A DNA stretch of 64,000 nt from Phytophthora quininea (taxonomy: Eukaryota; Oomycota; Peronosporomycetes; Peronosporales; Peronosporaceae), in assembly GCA_011947345.1 (NCBI GenBank), contig JAAVTG010000094.1, positions 62,001 through 126,000 on the forward strand, given 5' to 3'. A program made the position numbers and the translations under genes. Positions 56,140 to 64,000 of the stretch are shown one piece after another. The notes under the pieces are model-generated. The model did no database searches and was not told where the DNA came from. It saw only the letters and a program-made list of their open reading frames with translations. Every line of letters begins with the position of its first letter. Position 1 is the stretch's first letter.

Positions 56140-58473
56140 TCACTGATGATACTGACCCAGTTTTGGTTTATCTTGTCTACGCGAGAGGTAGTCGCTTCCC
56201 TGCGACTTGCACAGGTATGAGCGCTGAGCCCAGAGCGGAGCACGCAGCCCTGGCAGTTTTTCCTTGAACTCGTCGTCGTTCAAGCGGGTGTCGATCGGCG
56301 TCAGGAATTCGTAGCTGCAGAACACGGGTCCAGCGTACATGACGTTGTCGACGATGAAGAAGCCTATGAGAGGATCGCCAACACCCAGGTGCACTATACT
56401 GCCCGGGTCTCCGTGTTCAGCTGATGGGACATCGGTATGAACGTCTACCACCAGCACGTCGCGTTTGCCAGAGTCTTCGCGCGAGTCGAAAAACAGCTGA
56501 GGGTATCATCCGTTGTACTGTGTTCCGCCACTCCCGAACGATTGCTCCATGACAGACTTAAGAAAGCTCTCCTGTTCCTCGCTCAAACATTCCTTAGCTG
56601 CCTGGCACACTGTTATTTCCTCGATGATTTTCATTATGGATGCGAAATTCTCAAACGTCCAGCAACCGCTTTGCATTTTGTACGCACCAGGGGCCCCGCA
56701 CCTCGAGCTTTATTTGCAATCTCCTTCGTGCGCTGTGCCATCTCAAACATTTTTCGCCAAAAACCTGGATGAGGGTCCACCATGCCAGCAGGATATCATG
56801 CAGGTAAACTCTGCTTTGCACAGAGCACAGTGTCATGGCGGAGCTGCGTGAAAAAAAAAACGATCTGAGTGTTCATAAGGCGATACTCCCACGTGTCCGA
56901 GTGAAACGTGTTGAAAGCATTCGGAGATGGCTTCGACAATGCACGGAGTGCTTTCACCCACAGCGTGCTGATGCTCAAGTTCATGTTCGTAGTGTTAGGA
57001 TCCTCGTTGTCATCGTCAAATTCTGCATCGATGACTTGCCGAAGGGCGACCGACGCGAACGGAATTCCGTCTCGATGGTTCACGAACTCCGGGTCACTAT
57101 TTCCAACCAGAGCTGCTTTAGCGTCCATGTGACGAGCAAGTTCTTCAGCAGCCACATTATTGCCGAATAGCGCAAATGCAACATCCACTGCGCTCGGTAC
57201 GCGTCGTGGTTGCTTCTTTCACCGTGAAGCACTTGGTCATAGACCAACCGCGAGAAAATGAATGCACTCCACACAAACCGCTGCCCCAGGAAAGCGAACA
57301 AAGTAGGGCAGACACTTGCCTCGAGAGGATATCCAGCAATAAGCTGTGCTCCAGCTCCTTTTTCAGAAATGTAGTGCTGGAGACTCTCCAGCATCTTTTG
57401 CCTCTCTGTGCTAGAGGTATCTGCAGATGTAATCAACTCCAGAAAACCGTCACGCATCGAGTCCACAAGACCCAAAAGCTGAACAGGTGACAGCGAGTCT
57501 GCTCCCAGGTTGCCATCAGCGACTAGACTAGAAATCAAACCATCGATCTAGTCCAACTCGCCCAGGGTTTCCGACTCCTTAAGGAAATACACCAGCAGGA
57601 CAGCACACAGTAGCTGGTGAAGATCGTCGTCGGGATTGTCGCCACCAGCGATTCGAAAGTCCACTGTTCCCAGCCACATCATTGCGCGAAAGTATTTCTC
57701 CAACTTTACAGTTTTCGTGTAGTGGCCGCGTGGCTTAAGTCGACTATGCGTTGCGAACAAAACATGTTGACTGTTGCCGTACTCTCGCCTTCCATGGCCG
57801 ACCACAAACCGTCCAGACCAGCACAACTCCTCAAGGGCTTTCCAGAAAGCAAGCTCCTCCCCATGGCAAGGAAAATCTCCACGGCCTCTACCGTCTTCAA
57901 AAGCGAGAGATCTTCTGTGCGAGATTTCAAGTCTTGGCATCTCGTTGTGGTAATGTCCATTATCCCCCACAGCTTTGATGCAATGATTTCCTCTTCCAAG
58001 CACACCAAAAAGGCATCGAAGCTCCGGTGCCATGCATGCAGAATGGAGTCTGCAGTCACAAAAACCGGCAGACCGTCGGTGTACAGTCTGTAGTAGATCT
58101 CCGCGAAGCTCTCGGCCTTCATCCGCTGCGACACCATAACTCCATCGGCTTAGCTTGGCCTTCTTATGGTTGGAGGCGGATCAAACTGCCTGTTCTTTTT
58201 CGGAGGGTGGTGCTCTCTAGACCTCATGAGTTGTTGCATGAACTTAGCTCCATACTGCTCTAGAGCCGCTTGTCATTTGCGCTCCATCTCCTGCCGCGCT
58301 ACGACGAGGTCGGCATTGAATAGGTCGAAGAACTTGCACTTCTCCAGCTCGATCGGCTCGTTGGGCTTGGTTTGGGGTGTAAAATAGAGTTTAGTCAGGT
58401 CCTTGGACGTCAATGGCCCACCAGTGCGCTCGAGGGCTGCTGCAAAAGCGACCCTGACGTCTCCTCCACCCAT
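56140..58473 (-). pseudogene. decayed DUF3160-family gene
   Basis: Blocks of a DUF3160-type protein are readable in order on the minus strand: GGDVRVAFAAALERTGGPLT, AESFAEIYYRLYTDGLPVFV, TADSILHAWHRSFDAFL, KLEKYFRAMMWLGTVDFRI, ADSLSPVQLLGLVDSMRDGF, SAVDVAFALFGNNVAAEEL, LRHDTVLCAKQS, YPQLFFDSREDSGKRDVLVV, DVHTDVPSAEHGDPGSIVHL, GVGDPLIGFFIVDNVMYAGP. Stops interrupt the chain in frame at 58273-58275, 58150-58152, 57548-57550, 56796-56798 and 56506-56508, and there are at least three shifts. Some stops might lie in unrecognised introns, but 57548 (TAG) and 56506 (TGA at an expected Trp) do not. Function of DUF3160 is unknown; most relatives are bacterial. Confidence 0.65.
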
Positions 58474-58873
58474 GGAAGCTTGATGGTCTTCGTTGACTTG
58501 CGCGCAGCCCGGCAAATAGCAGCAATTTGCTTCATGTATCGTGGGTTCAGAATTAACAAAACAAAAAATTGACGTTGAAGTTGAACATTCACTCTGCATT
58601 CCGCATTCTGTATCGAGCATGGGTCGACGCCAGCGCGAAGAGGGCGGTGCGATTGCTTCGTAGCTGAGGCTCTGTGTCTTGTTGTAGTGCTTCCTGACGT
58701 CGTCGTGTCCGTGGCTGGTAGATCTGAGCTGCCCTGAGGCTCAAGAGCAAGGTTCGAGCATGTTTGAAGCCTCGAGATCTTCCACCCGCTAGGTTAACGA
58801 TGCGTCTTGCCTCATAGAGAGTCACAACAAGCGTACCAAGCTGCTTGGTGGAGTCACAACTGGTTGGGGAGGT

Positions 58874-59482
58874 TTCCTGAAGAAGCTGCATAGCTTACTA
58901 GACCGCAGTGCCGAGGAGAAATCGCTCTCGTGGCTGGGAGACGGCAGCAGTTTTGTTGTCCACCAAGCTGAAGAGTTCAATATCGAGACTCAGCTCGGAC
59001 TGCGGGCCTGCTCTCTCCACCAAGTGCTGGAGGCTTTGGGCTTCAACCACTTCGAGGAGGTCCAATCCAGTTTCACCGTCTACTCACACGACTGCTTCGT
59101 GCGTGGGAACCCCAGCAGGATTGAACAGATCCTAAGCCACACCACGCTGCCATCACGCTGCGAGCAAGAATTGGCGATGCCCAGCGTCGCCTACAGCTCG
59201 GAGTTGAAGCCACTGGAGGTTCGGCTGAGAAACTCGATGTCCTGGGAGGTCACGGTAGCTCTGGACACTGCGATGTGGAACGCATCGGAATCTGCCCCCA
59301 TCGACTTCAGACCTGATGCATTGTCGTGGCAGGAAATGCTGGAAGAGACCGACCGATGGAGCAGCGACACCGAGATGGAGTCGCCATTGTGGTGGTCGCA
59401 GCAGAGCGACTTCTCCAGTATTTGCACAGACGATCTGTCCGACATGGACGCACTCTCGCAGATCAGTGCTTACTACGCGTAG
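58874..59482 (+). CDS. HSF-type DNA-binding protein, 5' end unresolved
   Basis: The frame from FLKKLHSLLDRSAEEKSLSW through LGDGSSFVVHQAEEFNIETQ, CSLHQVLEALGFNHFEEVQS and SFTVYSHDCFVRGNPSRIEQ is a heat-shock-factor fold. The WL-DGSSFVVH strand, LHQVLEALGF recognition-helix region and F-RG-P end are all in place. The rest (to ISAYYA) is acidic, with W/D-rich stretches (SDTEMESPLWWSQQSDFSS) that could act in activation. No ATG lies in frame just upstream; the frame stays open to about 58820 without one. A missing base or a small 5' exon is likely. HSF-like proteins are expanded in oomycetes. Confidence 0.65.
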   Translation, partial: FLKKLHSLLDRSAEEKSLSWLGDGSSFVVHQAEEFNIETQLGLRACSLHQVLEALGFNHFEEVQSSFTVYSHDCFVRGNPSRIEQILSHTTLPSRCEQELAMPSVAYSSELKPLEVRLRNSMSWEVTVALDTAMWNASESAPIDFRPDALSWQEMLEETDRWSSDTEMESPLWWSQQSDFSSICTDDLSDMDALSQISAYYA

Positions 59483-59547
59483 TGGCCATGATGCAGCAGC
59501 ACGCGGACAACACGAAAAAGAAAACAAATTCAGTATTCCATGTGCCT

Positions 59548-60733
59548 TTACAGAGATGTCTTGCGCTGATAGCCGGTGGTTGTGTTGTCCGGGTCCGATC
59601 GGTCACCACTTAAACTCTCATCCTCCGTCACCGCCACTTGCACAGAGTTTAGCGGCTGCGCTGGCGCCTCGCTCGAGTCGAGCGGCACAGCGCCACTTTG
59701 CGCATCGCTTGAAACATCGACGCCGTAGAAATCGTAGATGGTCTTGACGGTCACTTCCGAGTCCTTGTGGTTGATGTCCTTGTGGTACGCCTCCAGGGTA
59801 AACCAGAACAGCGGCACGATGTACAGCGCCGAGAAGACATCGAGCGTGTAGTGCTTGCGCGAGGCAACGATGAGGAAGGCGATCGCAATCTGCACGCAGA
59901 TCATGATGGTGATACCGTACTTGTTGGGGAAGTACTTCCAGATCGTCAGAATCAGCGACACTGTGTAGATCGTGTGGGAGCTGAACATCAAGTCACCGCA
60001 GCCGTTCAGCGAGTCCAGGCGAGTGAACCACTCGCCCACGCTCGGCGGGTTGAAGTCCGGGTTCGGGATGACACACGGCACCGGGTCGTCGGGGTTCGCC
60101 GCCAGACACGTATCGTTAAACTTCAGCTCACAGTGAGCTGCGGGTGACGGGAGCGCAGTCACCAGGAAGGAAATGCAGCGGAAGACCAGGCAGATACTGA
60201 GTTGCAGCAGACACCGCTTCAGCACAATGACGAGGTAGCGCGGTTGCTTCGGGTCCTGGCGGAAGATGGGAATCGTGAGGACCAGGACGATGGCTGGGCC
60301 AAAAACCGCAGCAAACACCAGGATATCCGAAATCGACGCCGCAAAGCCGCTGCAGCACCGCGTCAACAAAGAAGCACAACAGTAAAAACTTTACCACGCC
60401 ACAGCCAGGGCAACATTTCACGTACTGAATCTCCGGCATGAGCTCGTAGCCCAGGTCGTACAGCGTGAAGCGCTGCTCCACCGACAAGTAGTGGCCCTGG
60501 ATGTAGTAGGCCAGGTTGTGGAAGATGGCGTGGACATCTAATCATTACGAGAACAACACCAACGACGTCAACACGGGGTAGTGATTGCCAGTCAAAGCCA
60601 CAATCTCGGCACACGTACACTGCATGATGACACAGGGCAGGATGATCTTCCACTCCTTGGCGAGCAGCTGGAGCTCGATCTTCACATAGTTGGTGAAGTT
60701 CTCCTTGTCGCGCAACTGCCAGTGTCGTCCCAT
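59548..60733 (-). CDS. sphingomyelin-synthase-like/PAP2-C phosphotransferase
   Basis: Starts MGRHWQLRDKENFTNYVKIE with a first helix (IILPCVIMQCTCAEIVALTG), then HAIFHNLAYYIQGHYLSVEQ and ISDILVFAAVFGPAIVLVLT. Catalytic motifs are CGDLMFSSHTIYTVSLI and SRKHYTLDVFSALY: the His-His-Asp set of sphingomyelin synthase/inositol-phosphorylceramide synthases. Six transmembrane helices, ER/Golgi or plasma membrane. A 76-bp intron (60350-60425) is clear. A second gap near 60540-60576 separates the first helix from DVHAIFHN; it would be a 37-bp intron or another one-base loss. The tail (59548-59750) is polar and regulatory-looking. Confidence 0.85.
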
Positions 60734-61368
60734 GGTTGGTGGCGAAGGTAGCGAGGCTTGGCGCTGGGCGGAACTGTAAAGATGGGAAGCAGACAACGGT
60801 GGTGAGTCTTCAGTCGACTTGGCGGCGCTTCCGAGCGGAGAAGACGAAGCCTACCTCGGTCAGCGATCGTTGGCGAGTGCTGCGAGTGGGGACAAGAGGG
60901 AGGAGACCTCTTCCGCGAGTGGAACGACGGCGCTGAACGACACGGTTCGCCTGCTGTTCGGTTGTGCTGGCGGCTTTGCTCGAGCCAAAAACGGGCTCGC
61001 CCAATTATACCGGCGCATACAGTTCTCAAGAGAACGCGATGTTTACGCATGAAAGGAACCCCATACTCAAGCCAAGTGGATTTTCGCCGAGTTTCGCAGA
61101 TGGCTTTGCATCGCAGTCGTCGATCGATGTCGATGCCGCAGGACAAGAGCACCTTGCAGAGCGGAGCTTCTCGCCGTGCACACTTGCGCTCGCCTCGCGT
61201 TGAAGCTGCCGTGTCGCTGGCTGACTTCGCGGCGGCGTCGAGACTCGCGCAGCTAGCGCTGCTGCCGCTGCCGCTGCACTGCTCCGCTCTGCTCGGCGAA
61301 ACGTAATATCCACCAATGCCGTTTCGACCTGAAAGCGTCGCGGGACCGTCACCAGGATCTCCACGCCC
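60734..61368. other. divergent intergenic region
   Basis: About 635 bp between the SMS-like and ankyrin genes. The minus-strand frame to 61419 is a composition shadow; no gene is supported. Confidence 0.4.
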
Positions 61369-63302
61369 ATGAAGCGCGTGAATAGCCCGCCACCGGTGCC
61401 CGAGGAGCGCGGTGCGCACTTGCAGCTCGCGCAGCGCACCACAAGGTCGTGGCCGGTGGCTTCAAAGGCCGCAAGTCGCTGGAGCCAGAGGTCGCTGCGC
61501 CGGGGGTCGTCGGCAAGCTCGCCCTGAGCTTTACGACCACTGGGGCATTGACCAAGCACAGCCGCGTCACGTGCCAGCTCCCCGACCACGGCTGGAGCTT
61601 CCCCAGCGACGTAATAAACGTTGTGCTGCGTCTGCCATCTCCTAATGAACAGGCCATCACGTCGGCACTGCCGCAGGTGAAGGCGACGTGGTTGTCGACG
61701 GCAAAAGTGCTGGAGTTTACACTGCTGCAGGAGAGCACGATACCGCCGGATACGCCCATCGTGTTAATCGTGTCGGGTGTACACACGCCGGAGACAGCAA
61801 CACCGCAAGCTGAAGCAATTGTCACGACATTTGAGAAGCTGGTGGTGCGCGCCACGGTACCGCAATCCACGCGCGGCGGTCAAGTCATTGACGGCCCAGC
61901 AGCGTTTTCCATTCCGAAGATCGTACCGGGCTCGATTGACGGCATCAAGAGATGGTCGCCTTTCAATTGCTGCCCCGGAGCAGTGTCGGACGTTACGCTC
62001 TCTTTTGTCGTGAACGGCAAGGTTCGTACAGGTGGGAAGCTGCTGATCGAGCTGCCTTCGGACGGATGGGGTATGGATGAACTACCCACGGTGCTGCTTC
62101 GCACTCCGGTGTATCACAACACGGTGGTCGCAGCGTCTTGGGACAAAAATCAGCATACGCTGGAGATTAGTTTGGGAAGCGACACGTTCATCCCCACAAA
62201 GACCAAGGTGACCTTGACAATTGAAAAGGTGAAGAACCCGGACAAGGAAACACCGCTGTCAGCAACGAGTGTGGCTGCGGATACGCCAGTGACTGCACGG
62301 CTGACGACGCTATCAGCGAGCGGAGGAGTTATTGATGGCCCGACCAAACTCGACGTGGCCCGAATCAGTGAACTGCGTGGAATCGACTTCGATGTTCTCA
62401 TTAAAGTGCTGGATGCTGACGTTGCAGCAAATGGGGGCGATGGAGACGTGATTGCTATCAACAGAGTCTCAGACCTGCTTCGTTTGGCTGGATTGACTCT
62501 CTCCGATGAATTGTACCAGGCCCTCGTGGTTCCCTGCTTGCCATCGCGCTCGCTTTCACCTGAACAGCCAGGTGACGGCAGTGTTCGGTTAAAAGCACTG
62601 TCGATGCCGTTACCTCAGAAGACGTCCAAATAGCAAGTGCAAGGTCCGACAGCTTGTCCAGAAACGAGCTACTAAACGTGTTCGCTGTTGTGTACGCCCG
62701 GCTTACAAATATGGACAAGAGCTGCGTCTGGCATGCGGTCGTGGTCACTTGGAGTTGATACGCGAGTGGGTGAGCCGCGGCTGCAATCCAAATGCGACGG
62801 ACGGCTCCGGATGGTCGGCAGTGCACTACGCCGCCGACTTTGGCCAGCTTGAGGCTCTGAACCTCCTCGTCGAGATGACCACCCCGCCATCCGACCCGGA
62901 TAATAATACCGAGAACAACATTATTAGACAACCGCTGGAAATCAGTGCTCGCGACGCCCACGGATGGACTCCGTTAATGTGCGCCGCAGCCAACGGCCAC
63001 GTCGCCTTCCTCGAGCGATTGCTGGGCTCGGCGCGAGTGTCGCTATCACAAGCGTCGAGAACAGATCCGCTCTGCACTGGGCAGCCACCCGCGGCATGAC
63101 AGCAGCCGTGTCCACGTTGATCGCAGCCGGCGCGAATGTCCACCAAGTTGACCGCAGTAGCTGGACGCCGCTGCACTGCGCCATGCTGCACGGCAACAGC
63201 AACTGCGCGTCCATCCTGCTCGAGCATGGCGCAGATATCGCTGCAAAGGACAAACTGAGCTACACTCCGCCGTTCTACAGCACGTCCTCCGTCGTCCACT
63301 AG
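61369..63302 (+). CDS. beta-repeat plus ankyrin-repeat protein
   Basis: Starts MKRVNSPPPVPEERG. After one probable base loss (about 61430) come two ~150-residue beta-rich modules with matching landmarks: LALSFTTTGALT, CQLPDHGWSFPSDVINVVLR, VLIVSGVHTPETATP; and VTLSFVVNGKVRTGGKLLIE, ELPSDGWGMDELPTVLLRTP, LTIEKVKNPDKETPL. Next is an EF-hand-like or helical segment (FDVLIKVLDADVAANGGDG). Then ankyrin repeats follow: LACGRGHLELIREWVSRGC, WSAVHYAADFGQLEALNLLV, WTPLMCAAANGHVAFLERLL, ALHWAATRGMTAAVSTLIAA, WTPLHCAMLHGNSNCASILL. Four points (about 61430, 62595, 62700, 63030) need one extra base each. No transmembrane segment. Function unknown. Confidence 0.75.
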
Positions 63303-63464
63303 CACAACAAACCGCCAACTTCAACTTGCTTGACACGCATTTTTGATTGGCTAAAAGTGTCAAAATACCGCATTTTTATTCGCTGAAAGTCGCCAGTTTG
63401 CGCATTCAGATACCGTCGCCACAAGAAATTGTATCATAGCGGTGCTGAAGAGCTCCAAGCCGGA

Positions 63465-63478
63465 TCATTATCCAATAT
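63465..63478 (+). promoter_or_regulatory. Inr-like core promoter of the dehydrogenase-kinase gene
   Basis: TCATTATCCAATAT, 11-24 bp upstream of the ATG at 63489; same TCATTATCCAAT core as at 42531 and 44018. Confidence 0.5.
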
Positions 63479-63488
63479 TCCGGCGATC

Positions 63489-64000
63489 ATGGCCACTTCC
63501 GCGAGCGCCAAGGTGCTGGCCGAGGTCTACCGCTTGCACCACATCCCGCTGCCGCCCATCACGCTGCAGGCGCTGCTTAAACGCGGCCCCAAAGCCAGCC
63601 CCGCCGTGGCCGCGTCCCTTGCCAATGACCCTAATGCTCTGAGTGAGTGGAGAGAGCGCAACGCCCCCGCTATTGTTACGTCGGCGCAGCTGCTGCACCG
63701 CGAGGCACCGATCCGCATCGCCCGCCGCATCGTGGACCTGGAGAACCTGCCGGACGAGCTGCCGGGCGCGGAGCCGATCCTGTCTCTCCGCGAGCAGCTC
63801 CTCGACAGCTTCGACCGACTCATGAGCTGCCCGTTACCGTCCAATCTGGCGACGGAGAGGGACTTTGTGGCGCTGCACAAGCAGATCCGCAAGGAGCACG
63901 CGACCATGCACGGCAACATTGCCGAAGCGGTGCAGGCGCTGGAGTACGAGCCCCAGGGCCTGAGTGAGTCTCTGGACAACTTCTACAACTCCAGGATTGG
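63489..64000 (+). CDS. mitochondrial dehydrogenase kinase (PDK/BCKDK type), N-terminal part
   Basis: The frame MATSASAKVLAEVYRLHHIP stays open to the window edge (170 codons). The alpha-ketoacid-dehydrogenase-kinase N-terminal four-helix domain is recognisable: LLKRGPKASP, LLHREAPIRIARRIVDLENL, PDELPGAEPILSLREQLLDS, FVALHKQIRKEHATM and LDNFYNSRIG, the block preceding the catalytic domain. Such kinases inactivate pyruvate or branched-chain dehydrogenase E1 in mitochondria. The GHKL ATP-binding domain lies outside the window. The N-terminus is short for a targeting peptide. Whether it is PDK or BCKDK cannot be decided here. Confidence 0.85.
   Translation, partial: MATSASAKVLAEVYRLHHIPLPPITLQALLKRGPKASPAVAASLANDPNALSEWRERNAPAIVTSAQLLHREAPIRIARRIVDLENLPDELPGAEPILSLREQLLDSFDRLMSCPLPSNLATERDFVALHKQIRKEHATMHGNIAEAVQALEYEPQGLSESLDNFYNSRI

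Overview
This window looks like nuclear DNA of an oomycete, most likely Phytophthora or a close relative. Genes are dense on both strands. Introns are short (about 45-80 bp, GT-AG). Several start regions carry the oomycete Inr/FPR-type core promoter (TCATT-like motif followed by CAATT). Lineage markers include an elicitin-like secreted protein, a Crinkler-like fragment, an HSF-type factor, LINE and Ty3/gypsy debris, and a CBM9-like secreted protein.

Layout. 1-4.6 kb: two head-to-tail paralogues of a PDZ plus AGC-kinase gene, the first cut by the window edge. 5.0-9.4 kb: an HDHD2-like HAD phosphatase, an intact MULE-transposase-derived gene and 3-isopropylmalate dehydrogenase. 10.3-13.2 kb: a gene that appears to encode two inward-rectifier K+ channel modules in one chain. 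13.4-18.4 kb (minus strand): DBP2/DDX5-type helicase with a long intron, a PTPS-family enzyme, a BED-like zinc-finger protein and a ubiquitin-like membrane protein. 18.6-21.3 kb: KIF4-type chromokinesin. 22.3-24.0 kb: ribosomal protein uL1 (RPL10A) and a zinc-finger membrane protein, flanked on both sides by decayed sequence with Crinkler-like features. 25.5-29.3 kb: USP47-like deubiquitinase. 29.3-34.6 kb: transposon debris including a split LINE. 34.7-36.8 kb: two small membrane-protein genes and a fragment copy of one. 37.2-42.0 kb: five tandem FSH1-family serine hydrolases. 42.1-44.8 kb: elicitin-like gene and nitroreductase, divergent and sharing a promoter block. 44.9-50.8 kb: TORTIFOLIA-like ARM protein, a Fanzor/TnpB fragment, a gypsy integrase fragment, a WW-domain protein and a CBM9 protein. 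50.9-55.6 kb: SLC5-like symporter and RCHY1-like E3 ligase. 56.1-64.0 kb: decayed DUF3160 gene, HSF-like protein, sphingomyelin-synthase-like enzyme, a beta-repeat/ankyrin protein and the start of a mitochondrial dehydrogenase kinase.

A cross-cutting result: about twenty otherwise well-conserved genes break reading frame at single points. With one unresolved exception (RPL10A), each break is repaired by adding one base, usually in a homopolymer of 3-6. In the kinase, Kir, helicase, kinesin, USP, ARM-protein, CBM9 and symporter genes the summed exon lengths become exact multiples of three only after adding those bases. This is best read as sequence or assembly under-calling, so most of these genes are annotated as functional with a frameshift note. 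The DUF3160 locus differs because it also carries substitution-type stops and looks like a real pseudogene. All assignments come from reading the translations and motifs; no database search was run.
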